64,000 bases of DNA from VBDM01 sp964430565 (GTDB lineage: Bacteria > Pseudomonadota > Gammaproteobacteria > Burkholderiales > SG8-39), in contig CAYSFD010000051.1 of NCBI GenBank assembly GCA_964430565.1, positions 310,001-374,000 of the forward strand, in the 5' to 3' direction. Under the pieces are notes generated by a model. That model was not told where the DNA came from, ran no database searches, and saw only the letters and a program-made list of their open reading frames with translations. The position numbers and the translations under genes are program-made. Below, piece after piece: positions 43,969-52,425 of the stretch; the stretch's first letter is position 1, and the number at the start of each line of letters is the position of its first letter.

Positions 43969-44811
43969 TTATCTTGTCTGCCTCGACATGAAAATGAGCC
44001 GCTCGAACAAGTGCACGTCCTGCTCGTTCTTCAGCAGCGCGCCGTGCAGCGGCGGGATGATGGTCTTGCGGTCCTTGCTTTTCAGCGCTTCGGGCGGAAT
44101 GTCCTCGGCGAGCAGCAGCTTCAACCAGTCGAGCAGTTCCGAGGTCGAGGGCTTTTTCTTCAGGCCCGGGACCTCGCGTACCTCGAAGAACGCTTCGAGC
44201 GCTTCGCGCAGCAGCGATTTCTTGAGGCCGGGGAAATGCACCTCGACGATTTTCTCCATCGTCTCCTTGTCGGGGAAGCGGATGTAGTGGAAAAAACAGC
44301 GCCGAAGAAAGGCGTCGGGCAGTTCTTTTTCGTTGTTCGAGGTGATGAACACGACCGGACGGCTTTTCGCCTTGATGAGTTCGCGCGTCTCGTAGACGAA
44401 GAACTCCATGCGGTCGAGCTCGCGCAGCAGGTCGTTCGGAAATTCGATGTCGGCCTTGTCGATCTCATCGATGAGGAGGACCACCGGCGTTTCCGAGGTG
44501 AACGCCTGCCACAGCATGCCCTTGACGATGTAGTTGCGGATCTCCTGCACGCGGGAGTCGCCGAGCTGGGAATCGCGCAGGCGGCTCACCGCGTCGTACT
44601 CGTACAGTCCCTGCTGCGCCTTGGTGGTGGACTTGATGTGCCATTCGAGCAGCGGCAGGCCGAGCGCCTTTGCCACTTCCACGGCCAGCATGGTCTTGCC
44701 CGTCCCGGGCTCGCCTTTGACCAGCAGCGGGCGCTGGAGCGTGATCGCCGCATTGACTGCGAGGGTCAGGTCGTCTGTGGAGACGTAGGCCGCGGAACCA
44801 CCAAAGCGCAT
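43969..44811 (-). CDS. MoxR-family AAA+ ATPase
   Basis: 280 residues. Walker A GEPGTGKT (near 34), Walker B VVLLIDEIDKAD, sensor 1 VFITSNNEKELPDAFLRRC, and the arginine region FFHYIRFPDKETM. The full AAA+ core is present. The start at 44811 has AAGGGA about 8 bases upstream. Paired with the VWA protein 50 bases downstream, it probably remodels a protein complex with it. Confidence 0.9.
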   Translation of the reverse strand: MRFGGSAAYVSTDDLTLAVNAAITLQRPLLVKGEPGTGKTMLAVEVAKALGLPLLEWHIKSTTKAQQGLYEYDAVSRLRDSQLGDSRVQEIRNYIVKGMLWQAFTSETPVVLLIDEIDKADIEFPNDLLRELDRMEFFVYETRELIKAKSRPVVFITSNNEKELPDAFLRRCFFHYIRFPDKETMEKIVEVHFPGLKKSLLREALEAFFEVREVPGLKKKPSTSELLDWLKLLLAEDIPPEALKSKDRKTIIPPLHGALLKNEQDVHLFERLIFMSRQTR

Positions 44812-44960
44812 TTGTCGTCCCTTTGCTAAGGAAGGGGCGCGCGTTGAGCGGCATGCAGTCCGCTCCAACGCGCGCGGGATGAAGCCGCGCTTGGCGTCGG
44901 CTTCATCGGCTATTTTAGCGGCTTCTTGCGGCAGGGGCGGGGCTCGCGCACAATCCGCCC

Positions 44961-45683
44961 GTGCGAATCTTCCTGTTTGCCTTCGTCCTCGCCGCGGCGA
45001 GCGTTCAGGCGCGCGAGACCGTGGCCATCGATGTGGGCCATTTCCTCGAGGAGCCGGGCGCGACCAGCGCGCGCGGGCGCCCCGAGCTGGAATTCAACCG
45101 GGAGCTCGCTCTGGAGATCGAATCCGCCGTTCTCGGAAAGGGATTGGGCAGCTTCCTGATCGGCGGCGACGGTTTCATGTCGAAGCTGGTGGGCCGCACT
45201 GCCGTCGGCGCGAATGCGGACTTCTTCCTTTCGGTGCATCACGATTCGGTGCAACCGCATTTTCTCGAAACCTGGGAGTACGATAGCGTACAGCGCCTGT
45301 TCAGCGACCGCTACGCTGGATTTTCACTGTTCGTTTCCCGCAAGAGCGCTCTTGTCGGCAGGAGTCTCGCTTGCGCCTCGGCGATAGGCGAGGCGATGCG
45401 TCACGCCGGTTTCTCGCCTTCGCTCTATCACGCCGATAGGATTCCGGGCGAATCCAAGCCGTTCGCCGACAAGACCAACGGCGTTCACTACTACGACAAC
45501 CTGATCGTGCTCAAGACGGCGAGGACTCCGGCCGTGCTCCTGGAAGCCGGAGTGATCGTCAACCGTGACGAGGAACTGCAGATGCAATTGGAGAGCGTGC
45601 GCAAACGCATCGCCGAGGCGGTGGCGGCCGGCTTGCAACGATGCCTGTCCGGCAGAAGGGCCCGTACCGGGACGGCGCAATAA
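44961..45683 (+). CDS. N-acetylmuramoyl-L-alanine amidase (AmiC/Amidase_3 type), exported
   Basis: 240 residues with a short signal peptide (RIFLFAFVLAAASVQA). VAIDVGHFLEEPGATSARG gives the first zinc histidine, LEFNREL the glutamate, LSVHHDS the second histidine and VLLEAGVIVNRDEE the catalytic glutamate, so the zinc amidase site is complete. It would cleave the lactyl-alanine amide bond of peptidoglycan in the periplasm. GTG start at 44961. Some loops are unlike E. coli AmiC, so a divergent subfamily. Confidence 0.83.
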   Translation: MRIFLFAFVLAAASVQARETVAIDVGHFLEEPGATSARGRPELEFNRELALEIESAVLGKGLGSFLIGGDGFMSKLVGRTAVGANADFFLSVHHDSVQPHFLETWEYDSVQRLFSDRYAGFSLFVSRKSALVGRSLACASAIGEAMRHAGFSPSLYHADRIPGESKPFADKTNGVHYYDNLIVLKTARTPAVLLEAGVIVNRDEELQMQLESVRKRIAEAVAAGLQRCLSGRRARTGTAQ

Positions 45684-45703
45684 CCGCGCGTTCAGTGGCG
45701 CAT

Positions 45704-46339
45704 TCACTCCTTGGTTTTTCCGCGGTAGTCGCACCAATCCCTGATCGCGCACGTCGGGCACTCCGGCTTTCTCGCCTTGCACACGTAGCGCCCGTGCAGG
45801 ATCAGCCAGTGGTGGGCGTCCTTGCGGAATTCCTCCGGGACGAATTTCAGGAGCTTGTCTTCGACCTCGCGCACGTCCTTGCCGGGTGCGATGCCGGTCC
45901 GGTTGGCGACGCGGAAGATGTGCGTATCGACCGCGATGGTGGCATGCCCGAACGCGGTGTTGAGGATCACATTTGCGGTTTTCCGGCCCACGCCGGGCAG
46001 GGCTTCCAGCGCCTCGCGTGATTCCGGCACCGCCCCACCGTGGCGCTCGACCAGCAGGCGGCAGGTCTCGAGGATGTGCTTCGCTTTCGAGCGATACAGG
46101 CCGATCGTGCGGATGGATTCGATGAGGCCTTCCATGCCGAGTGCGAGAAACGCCTGCGGTGTGTCGGCTCTGCGATAGAGTTTTTCCGTGGCGAGATTCA
46201 CGCTCTTGTCGGTCGCCTGCGCCGACAGCACGACCGACACCAGCAGCTCGAAGGGTGTCCGGTACGCGAGCTCGGTCGTCGGCTTCGGGTTTGCCGAGCG
46301 CAGCCGCTCGAAGATCTTCCGGCGTTTTTCGGGGTTCAC
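45704..46339 (-). CDS. nth: Endonuclease III, DNA glycosylase/AP lyase
   Basis: 211 residues, normal length. Helix-hairpin-helix LPGVGRKTANVIL with catalytic K120, then VDTHIFRV with D138, and a C-terminal [4Fe-4S] cluster C187-x6-C-x2-C-x5-C (CKARKPECPTCAIRDWC). It removes oxidised pyrimidines in base excision repair. The start overlaps the rnfB stop by four bases; the nth-rnfB-pyrD block is tightly packed. Confidence 0.96.
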   Translation of the reverse strand: MNPEKRRKIFERLRSANPKPTTELAYRTPFELLVSVVLSAQATDKSVNLATEKLYRRADTPQAFLALGMEGLIESIRTIGLYRSKAKHILETCRLLVERHGGAVPESREALEALPGVGRKTANVILNTAFGHATIAVDTHIFRVANRTGIAPGKDVREVEDKLLKFVPEEFRKDAHHWLILHGRYVCKARKPECPTCAIRDWCDYRGKTKE

Positions 46340-47070
46340 CGGCCCCGCTCCTTAGCGTCTTCGATCGCCTTCCTGATCTGCGCCCGGCGCGCATCGACTT
46401 CGGCGATCTGCGCACGGGCGTCGGCGGGGAGGTGATCGGTGTTGCGCGGTGTGACCGCGGCGCGCTTCGCCCGCGCGCGTTCGATTGCCGCCTGGATGAC
46501 GGCGCGTTTCTTCTCACTCTCCGGATCGGAGCGTTTCGTCTCGAGGGCGCGCCGCGCCAGGCGTTCGGCGCGTTCGCTGCGCTCGCGCTCCAGGCGCGAG
46601 CCGCGCAACTCGAAGCGTTCACGAGCTGTGTCCGCCCGGGCCCGGTCCCAGATTGCGTCGTCACCGATCGCGGGGACCATGTCGATGCAGTCCACCGGGC
46701 AAGGTGGAACGCACAGGTCGCAGCCCGAGCAAAGGTCAACCACGACCGTGTGCATCAGCTTGGGCGCGCCGACGATCGCATCCACCGGACAGGCCTGGAT
46801 ACACAGCGTGCAGCCGATGCAGCGCGCCTCGTCGATCAGCGCGACGCGGCGCGGCTGCTCGACGCCGTAGCGAGGATCGAGTTGCTTGGCCTCGCGGCGA
46901 AGCAGCGCCGCGAGTTTGCGCACGCCCGCCTCGCCTCCCGGCGGGCATTGATTGATATCGGCCTCGCCCTTCGCGATCGCTTCGGCATAGGGCCTGCACG
47001 CGGGATAACCGCACTTCGTGCACTGCGTCTGCGGGAGCAGGGCGTCGATTTGTTCGGTGAGGCCGCTCAT
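46336..47070 (-). CDS. rnfB: RnfB/RsxB-family ferredoxin protein
   Basis: 244 residues. An N-terminal Fe-S domain TQCTKCGYPACRPYAEAIA with a fourth cysteine in NQCPPGG, then two [4Fe-4S] motifs CIGCTLCIQACP and CSGCDLCVPPCP. A charged coiled-coil tail of about 100 residues follows. It lacks the N-terminal membrane anchor of true RnfB, and no other rnf genes are in the window, so it may work as a soluble Fe-S donor. It overlaps nth and pyrD by four bases each. Confidence 0.85.
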   Translation of the reverse strand: MSGLTEQIDALLPQTQCTKCGYPACRPYAEAIAKGEADINQCPPGGEAGVRKLAALLRREAKQLDPRYGVEQPRRVALIDEARCIGCTLCIQACPVDAIVGAPKLMHTVVVDLCSGCDLCVPPCPVDCIDMVPAIGDDAIWDRARADTARERFELRGSRLERERSERAERLARRALETKRSDPESEKKRAVIQAAIERARAKRAAVTPRNTDHLPADARAQIAEVDARRAQIRKAIEDAKERGR

Positions 47071-48098
47071 CGAGCCTGTCGCGTCGCCGCCAGGCCGCGC
47101 ACGATCTCGCCCACGAGCGCCGGCCCTCGATAGACGAGCGCGGTGTAGAGCTGAACGAGGCTTGCGCCGGCGTCCAGCTTCTCGCCAGCGTCGGTGGCGT
47201 TCGCGATCCCGCCGACCCCGATAATCGACACGCTCGAGGGCAGCGCGCGGCGCAGCCTGGCCACTACCGCCGTGGCGCGCGCTTTGAGCGGCGCGCCGGA
47301 AAGGCCGCCTTGCTCGCGGCTCGCAGGCAGATGCTCGACCCCCTCGCGCGACACGGTGGTATTGGTGGCGATTACGGCGTCGATGCCGCGCGCGACGATG
47401 CGGTCCGCAATCGTCTCGATCGCGGCCTCGTCCAGATCGGGTGCGATCTTTACGGCCAGAGGAACGCGTTTTCCGTGCTGCCTTGTCAGTCGGTCGCGCT
47501 CTGCGGTCAGGGCGACAAGAAGTCCGTCGAGACCATCGGCGCGCTGCAGCGCTCGCAGGTCTTTGGTGTTGGGCGAGGAAATATTCGCCGTGACGAAGCT
47601 CGCGTGCGCGTATACCTTGCGCAGGCAGGCGATGTAATCGTCGGCCGCGCGCTCGTTGGGAGTGTCGAAATTCTTCCCTATGTTGATTCCCAGGATGCCG
47701 CGGTAGCGGGAACGGCGGATGTTTTCGACGAGGACATCGACGCCGCCGCTGTTGAAGCCCAGACGGTTGATAAGCGCTTCGGCCTCGGGCAAACGAAAAA
47801 GGCGCGGCCTGGGATTCCCCGGCTGCGGGCGCGGCGTGACCGCTCCGACTTCGAGAAAGCCGAAACCCAGGGCAGAGAGTCCATCGATGTGCTCGCCGTC
47901 TTTGTCCAGGCCCGCTGCAAGGCCCACGGGATTGGGGAAATCCAGCCCCATCACCCGCACGGGAATACGCGGCGGGGCGGAAGCGACAAAAGACGCGGCG
48001 CCGAACCGCGTCAGGGCATCGAGGGATGCCAGGCTGAGGCAGTGCGCCGTTTCCGGATCGAGCGCGAACAGCAGCGGCCGGACGGCGCGATAAACCAT
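47067..48098 (-). CDS. pyrD: Dihydroorotate dehydrogenase (quinone), class 2
   Basis: 343-residue membrane-associated flavoenzyme of pyrimidine synthesis. The N-terminal helix MVYRAVRPLLFALDPETAH docks to the membrane. NPVGLAAGLDKDGEHID, NRLGFNSGG, TANISSPNTKDLR (with the catalytic serine class), VKIAPDL, ATNTTVSREGV and IIGVGGIANATDAGEKLDAGA are all class 2 motifs. It is oxidised by quinone. First gene of the pyrD-rnfB-nth operon. Confidence 0.96.
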   Translation of the reverse strand: MVYRAVRPLLFALDPETAHCLSLASLDALTRFGAASFVASAPPRIPVRVMGLDFPNPVGLAAGLDKDGEHIDGLSALGFGFLEVGAVTPRPQPGNPRPRLFRLPEAEALINRLGFNSGGVDVLVENIRRSRYRGILGINIGKNFDTPNERAADDYIACLRKVYAHASFVTANISSPNTKDLRALQRADGLDGLLVALTAERDRLTRQHGKRVPLAVKIAPDLDEAAIETIADRIVARGIDAVIATNTTVSREGVEHLPASREQGGLSGAPLKARATAVVARLRRALPSSVSIIGVGGIANATDAGEKLDAGASLVQLYTALVYRGPALVGEIVRGLAATRQAR

Positions 48099-48134
48099 GG
48101 CGCTATTTTACCGCGGCGCACCGGCGCGTTCTGC

Positions 48135-48875
48135 TCAGAAACCGATTTCGTCCGGATCGAGACGGCGCCAGGCGCCGTCGATGAAACCTTCGATCGGCTG
48201 GAAACGCGCCTTGTAGGACATCTTGCGGCTGTCCTTGATCCAGTAGCCGAGGTACAGATAGGGCAGGGAGAGGCGGCGGCACTGCTCGATCTGCCACAAG
48301 ATGTTAAAGGTGCCGAAACTCGCGCCGGCGGCGCCGGGATCGTAGAACGTGTAAACGGAGGAAAGTCCGTCTCCCAGGTGATCGACGATCGCCACCACCA
48401 CGAGCTTCCCCTTGTCGCGGAATTCCACCAGCCGCGTGTTCACCCGGCTCTGCAGCAGAAAATGCGAGTACTGATCGCGGCTGTCCTGGTCCATGCCGCC
48501 GCCGGCGTGGCGGCTCGCCTGATAGCGAAGGTAGAGCGAGTAATGCTCGACCCGGAAACGCAGGCCCGTCACCGCGGACTGCAGTTCCTCGTGTTTTGCA
48601 AAGGCCCGCCGCTGGCTGCGCGAGGCGCGAAACTCTTCGACCGGGACGCGCACCGGAACGCAGGCGCGGCAGTGGTCGCAGTAGGGCCGGTAGGTGAAGA
48701 TGCCGCTGCGGCGAAAGCCGAGGCGCACCAGATCGGCGTAGAGCTCGGTGCCGATCAAGTGGCTTGGAGTGGCAACCTGCGAGCGCGCCATCCTTCCGTG
48801 CAGGTAGCTGCACGGGTAGGGCGCGGTGACGTAGAACTGCAGTACTGCGTGCGGCAGATCGTTCAGCTTCGACAT
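48135..48875 (-). CDS. bpt: Aspartate/glutamate leucyltransferase (arginyltransferase family)
   Basis: 246 residues. CSYLHGRMARSQVATPSHLI carries the N-terminal Cys of the family; YRPYCDHCRACVPVRVPVEEF and SRDQYSHFLLQSRVNT match Bpt/ATE. SSVYTFYDPG and YLYLGYWIKDSRKMSYKARF are diagnostic of Bpt. It conjugates leucine to N-terminal Asp or Glu, marking proteins for ClpAP. It starts 13 bases inside the end of aat, so the two N-end-rule transferases are co-translated. Confidence 0.93.
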   Translation of the reverse strand: MSKLNDLPHAVLQFYVTAPYPCSYLHGRMARSQVATPSHLIGTELYADLVRLGFRRSGIFTYRPYCDHCRACVPVRVPVEEFRASRSQRRAFAKHEELQSAVTGLRFRVEHYSLYLRYQASRHAGGGMDQDSRDQYSHFLLQSRVNTRLVEFRDKGKLVVVAIVDHLGDGLSSVYTFYDPGAAGASFGTFNILWQIEQCRRLSLPYLYLGYWIKDSRKMSYKARFQPIEGFIDGAWRRLDPDEIGF

Positions 48876-49573
48876 GGCTCGTGCACGAAGGATGCGTCGG
48901 ACCAACTGCCCGGCGGACGCGGGTAGTGTATCAACTGTTCGAGCAGCCGGGAAAACCGTCGCCGCGGAATCTGGCGAGCCCCAAGCGACTCCAGGTGCCG
49001 CGTGCGCATCTGGCAGTCGATGATCCGGAATCCGGCCGACTTCAGATGCGCGACCAACGCGACCAGCGCGATCTTGGAGGCGTCCCTGCCGCGGGAGAAC
49101 ATCGACTCACCGAAAAACACCTGGCCGACTGCGACGCCGTAGAGTCCTCCGGCAAGCGCTCCATCGATCCAGGTTTCAACCGAGTGCGCGCAGCCGATTC
49201 CGTGCAGCCCGCGGTAAGCCTCGAGCATCTCACCGGTGATCCAGCTGCCGGCTTCGCTGCTGCGCGGCGCGGCGCAGCCCGCCATGACTTCATCGAAGGC
49301 CGAATCGAAGCGCACTTCGTAGCGGCGATTGCGCAGGGTTTTTCCGAGCGAGCGCGAAATCTTGAGTTCCTCGGGGAACAAAACCATGCGCGGGTCCGGG
49401 CTCCACCACAGGATCGGGTCGCCTTCGGAAAACCACGGGAAAATCCCGTGACGGTATCCATCGAGCAGGCGCTCGGATGACAAGTCGCCCCCCGCAGCTA
49501 ACAGGCCGTTCGGATCCCTAAGCGCCGACTGGACCGGCGGGAAGGGCGTGCTGCGCTCCAGCCAGGGAATCAT
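48863..49573 (-). CDS. aat: Leucyl/phenylalanyl-tRNA-protein transferase
   Basis: 236 residues. FPPVQSALRDPNGLLAAGGD, YRHGIFPWFSEGDPILWWSP, DPRMVLFPEELKISRSL and GVAVGQVFFGESMFSR are canonical Aat motifs; the C-terminal RIIDCQMRTRHLESLGA is also intact. It attaches Leu or Phe to N-terminal Arg or Lys. It forms an N-end-rule operon with bpt. Confidence 0.96.
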   Translation of the reverse strand: MIPWLERSTPFPPVQSALRDPNGLLAAGGDLSSERLLDGYRHGIFPWFSEGDPILWWSPDPRMVLFPEELKISRSLGKTLRNRRYEVRFDSAFDEVMAGCAAPRSSEAGSWITGEMLEAYRGLHGIGCAHSVETWIDGALAGGLYGVAVGQVFFGESMFSRGRDASKIALVALVAHLKSAGFRIIDCQMRTRHLESLGARQIPRRRFSRLLEQLIHYPRPPGSWSDASFVHEPCRS

Positions 49574-49589
49574 TGCCTCGATCCTGCCT

Positions 49590-50285
49590 TCAGCATTTCA
49601 CCTGCTGTTTGCAGTACTCGGTCAGCTCGCTCACGACGCAGCTTCCCGCAACGGCGGTGCGGGCTTGCCCACGGTGATCGACCGCGAGGCGGAACTCGTA
49701 CTTGCTGAAAAACTCGTTGAACAGCTCCCCGCCGAGGGTCCCGACGGCGTACAAGCCGTCGCTGTTTGGATCGTAATCGAGAAGGATCGCCGCGAGCGGC
49801 TGCGGCGCGGGGCCCGCCACCACCTTCGCGCCCTCGGAAGGGTCGTACTGGCTGTGCTCCGAGCAGCAGTGAATCACGCGGGAGAATTTGCTTCCGGCTG
49901 ATTTTTCGCCGCGGTAGCTGATGAAGCTGATCTCGCGGGTGGGATAGGTCAGTCGATGGGCGCAGATCGCGGAGTAGGCGACGATGCTCTGGTCCACGCC
50001 GACTCCGCCGGGCCACTGGTAAATTTGCTCGTTCGCCGTTTTGAGCTGCGCCGTGGGCTTGGTCGGGCTGCCGAGGTTCAGCAGAAAGCAGGGCGTCCCG
50101 GCAAACGGGTAGTGAAAAATGAAGTTCCGGTTTGCCGCGAGCGATTTCGCGCTGAGCGGCCGGCCCGCCGGCTCGACCAGCCGGGCGCGTGAATAGAACC
50201 GCGGCTTTGCGTCGGCCGCGACCGCCGGCAACGAAACGCCGAGCGCCGAGGCGGCGCAGGCGTGCATGAAATCGCGTCTGTGCAT
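49590..50285 (-). CDS. Tat-exported Rieske-type [2Fe-2S] protein
   Basis: 231 residues. A twin-arginine leader, HRRDFMHACAASALGVSLPA then VAA. A Rieske-like site: SAICAHRLTYP (C-x-H) and VIHCCSEHSQYDP (C-x2-H), followed by a proline loop VAGPAPQPLAAI. The second site has CCSEH rather than CPCHG, an unusual variant. It ends in a cysteine-containing tail (SCVVSELTEYCKQQVKC). It is probably a periplasmic electron carrier or subunit; no cytochrome b/c1 genes are adjacent. Confidence 0.8.
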   Translation of the reverse strand: MHRRDFMHACAASALGVSLPAVAADAKPRFYSRARLVEPAGRPLSAKSLAANRNFIFHYPFAGTPCFLLNLGSPTKPTAQLKTANEQIYQWPGGVGVDQSIVAYSAICAHRLTYPTREISFISYRGEKSAGSKFSRVIHCCSEHSQYDPSEGAKVVAGPAPQPLAAILLDYDPNSDGLYAVGTLGGELFNEFFSKYEFRLAVDHRGQARTAVAGSCVVSELTEYCKQQVKC

Positions 50286-50470
50286 AGGCAACCCGTCGTA
50301 ACGCTAAGGGGTGCGGGTGGACCGTGTCAACTGCGCGGGCGGACCAGCAGGCTCAGCCGTGAGGGTGAAGCCCCGGCATCGCAGTCGATTTGGGCGAAGC
50401 ACCGAATTAGGGCAAAATGCGATGCTCACAGGCACTACAGCCTTGGGCGCACGCAAGGGAGGAGCACTCA
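50286..50470. other. Divergent spacer between Rieske gene and amtB
   Basis: 185 bases carrying promoters for both genes. The amtB ribosome site GGGAGGAG lies about 7 bases before ATG 50471. A sigma-54 element was sought because amtB is often nitrogen-controlled, but no GG-N10-GC pair in a good context was found. Confidence 0.4.
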
Positions 50471-51784
50471 ATGACAAGAATTCGCTGCCGTTTTTCCCTC
50501 ACTATTTTCCTGTTGGTTTCGTTCTTGCTTCACGCGCCGTTCGCAGCGGCGGCCGAGCCGCCGAAGCTGGACGCAGCAAACACCGCTTGGGTGCTCACCG
50601 CGTCGGTGCTCGTCCTGTTCATGACGCTCCCCGGGCTGGCCCTGTTCTACGCCGGGCTGGTGCGCTCGCGTAACGTGCTCTCCGTTCTCATGCAGTGTTT
50701 CGCGATCACCTGCGTGGTGACGCTCGCATGGGTGGTCTTCGTATATAGCATCGCCTTCGGCGACGGCGGCGCGAGCAACGCCTGGTATGGCGGGTTCGCC
50801 AAGTCCTTCCTGTCCGGGATCGGCGTTGGCACGCTCAAGGGCAACATCCCGGAGACCGTGTTCTCGATGTTCCAGCTCACCTTCGCGATCATCACGCCGG
50901 CGCTCGTCCTCGGCGCCTATGCCGAGCGTGTGAAGTTCTCAGGCATGCTGCTCTTCAGCCTGCTGTGGCTCGTCTTCGTCTATGCGCCGGTTGCCCACTG
51001 GGTGTGGGGCGACGGCTGGCTGCAGAAGATGGGAATCATGGATTTCGCCGGCGGCACGGTCGTGCACCTGAACGCCGGCATTGCGGCGTTGGTCTGCGCG
51101 CTCGTGCTCGGCAAGCGCAGGGGCTTCCCTGAAACGCCCATGCCGCCGCACAACATGACCATGACGGTGACCGGCGCCTGCATGCTGTGGGTGGGCTGGT
51201 TTGGCTTCAATGCGGGCAGCGCGCTCGCGGCCGACGGCACCGCGGGCATGGCGATGCTGGTGACGCACATCGGCGCGGCGACAGGGGCATTCGCCTGGAT
51301 GGTGTGCGAATGGGTGCGCTTCGGCAAGCCTTCGGCGCTCGGCATTGTGACCGGCATGGTCGCGGGGCTCGGCACGATTACGCCGGCCTCGGGCTTCGTC
51401 GGGCCGATCGGCGCCCTTGTCATCGGCGCCGCCGCTGGCGTTGCATGCTTCTTCGCCACCAATTTCATGAAGCGCTCGCTCAAGGTGGACGACTCGCTCG
51501 ACGTGTTCCCGGTGCACGGGGTCGGCGGCCTGCTCGGAACGATTCTCACCGGCGTGTTCGCCGCGGCCGCCTTCGGCGGCGTGGGCTATCCGGACAAGAT
51601 GACGATGGGCGGTCAGGTGCTGGTACAGCTCACCGGGGTGATCGCGGTCGCGGTGTGGTCGGGCGTGGTCACCTGGATACTGCTCAAGGTGAGCGACGCG
51701 GTGGCCGGGATGCGGGTGCAGCCGGAGGAGGAGAACGAAGGCCTCGATACGGTGCTGCACAACGAGCAAGGTTATAACCTTTAG
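50471..51784 (+). CDS. amtB: Ammonium transporter AmtB
   Basis: 437 residues. A cleavable leader (CRFSLTIFLLVSFLLHAPFAAAA) is followed by 11 membrane spans. Family signatures: WVLTASVLVLFMTLPGLALFYAGLVRSRNVLS, DFAGGTVVHLNAGIAAL (with the first pore histidine) and the FPVHGVGGLLGT segment (second pore histidine). It conducts ammonium into the cell. A glnK gene, its common partner, is not adjacent. Confidence 0.95.
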   Translation: MTRIRCRFSLTIFLLVSFLLHAPFAAAAEPPKLDAANTAWVLTASVLVLFMTLPGLALFYAGLVRSRNVLSVLMQCFAITCVVTLAWVVFVYSIAFGDGGASNAWYGGFAKSFLSGIGVGTLKGNIPETVFSMFQLTFAIITPALVLGAYAERVKFSGMLLFSLLWLVFVYAPVAHWVWGDGWLQKMGIMDFAGGTVVHLNAGIAALVCALVLGKRRGFPETPMPPHNMTMTVTGACMLWVGWFGFNAGSALAADGTAGMAMLVTHIGAATGAFAWMVCEWVRFGKPSALGIVTGMVAGLGTITPASGFVGPIGALVIGAAAGVACFFATNFMKRSLKVDDSLDVFPVHGVGGLLGTILTGVFAAAAFGGVGYPDKMTMGGQVLVQLTGVIAVAVWSGVVTWILLKVSDAVAGMRVQPEEENEGLDTVLHNEQGYNL

Positions 51785-51875
51785 TGTCATTCCCGCGCAA
51801 GCGGGAATCCAGGGTCGTGAAAGTCGCTGGATCCCCGCGTTCGCGGGGATGACCTCGCCGCAGGCGAGGTCATCT
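51785..51875. repeat. Palindromic intergenic repeat plus hairpin between convergent genes
   Basis: It starts on the base after the amtB stop. tgtcattcccgcgcaagcg and the next nine bases are identical to 2201-2228, followed by a second inverted pair, atccccgcg (51831-51839) and cgcggggat (51842-51850). A perfect 12-bp stem, gatgacctcgcc / ggcgaggtcatc (51849-51875, loop gca), follows and overlaps the stop codon of the Nudix gene on the other strand. It probably ends transcription from both sides. Confidence 0.7.
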
Positions 51876-52406
51876 CGACGGAAGAATCTCTCCCGCGTGC
51901 AGGCGGAACTGCCCGTCTTTCCTGTCGGAGAAGAAGTGCCGCAACGTCGTCGAGATCGTGCGGAAGGCGATGGCGTCCCAGGGAATCTCGCTTTCGTCAA
52001 ATAGCCGCACTTCCAGAGTTTCCTCGCCGGCGGCGAACTTTTGTTCGAGCAGGCGGGCGCGGTAAAAGAGGTGCACCTGGTTCACGTTCGGGACGGACAG
52101 AAGCGAAAACGCTTCGCCGAGTTCGACGCGCGCTCTTGCTTCCTCCATGGTTTCGCGTAGCGCGCCTTGAGCGGTGGTTTCGCCGAGCTCCATGAATCCG
52201 GCGGGAAGCGTCCAATACCCGTGACGCGGCTCGATGGCGCGCCGGCACAGCAGGATCCGGTCTTCCCATTCGGGGATGGTGCCGACCACTATCAGCGGAT
52301 TGCGATAGTGGATGGTGCTGCAATTGTCGCAGACGTGACGCGGAACGGAATCGCCCGGCGGCACGCGCAGCACCACCTTGGCGCCGCAGTTCGAGCAGAA
52401 GTTCAT
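51870..52406 (-). CDS. Nudix hydrolase with N-terminal zinc ribbon
   Basis: 178 residues. An N-terminal ribbon, FCSNCGAKV then HVCDNCSTIHYRNP, precedes a Nudix domain: GYWTLPAGFMELGETTAQGA followed by LRETMEEARARVELG, the complete Nudix box with REtxEE metal ligands. This arrangement is close to NudC-like and ADP-ribose pyrophosphatase-like enzymes; the substrate is a nucleoside diphosphate derivative not further defined. It lies 19 bases downstream of the HAD gene. Confidence 0.88.
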   Translation of the reverse strand: MNFCSNCGAKVVLRVPPGDSVPRHVCDNCSTIHYRNPLIVVGTIPEWEDRILLCRRAIEPRHGYWTLPAGFMELGETTAQGALRETMEEARARVELGEAFSLLSVPNVNQVHLFYRARLLEQKFAAGEETLEVRLFDESEIPWDAIAFRTISTTLRHFFSDRKDGQFRLHAGEILPSR

Positions 52407-52425
52407 CGGCGGGAGAGATGCGCGG

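Noticed and set aside
46336..47070. Full Rnf complex
   Set aside because: Only an RnfB-like soluble ferredoxin protein is present; rnfA, C, D, E and G are absent.
50286..50470. Possible sigma-54 promoter for amtB
   Set aside because: The nearest GG...GC pair (ggcaaaatgcgatgc) has the wrong spacing (11 bases).
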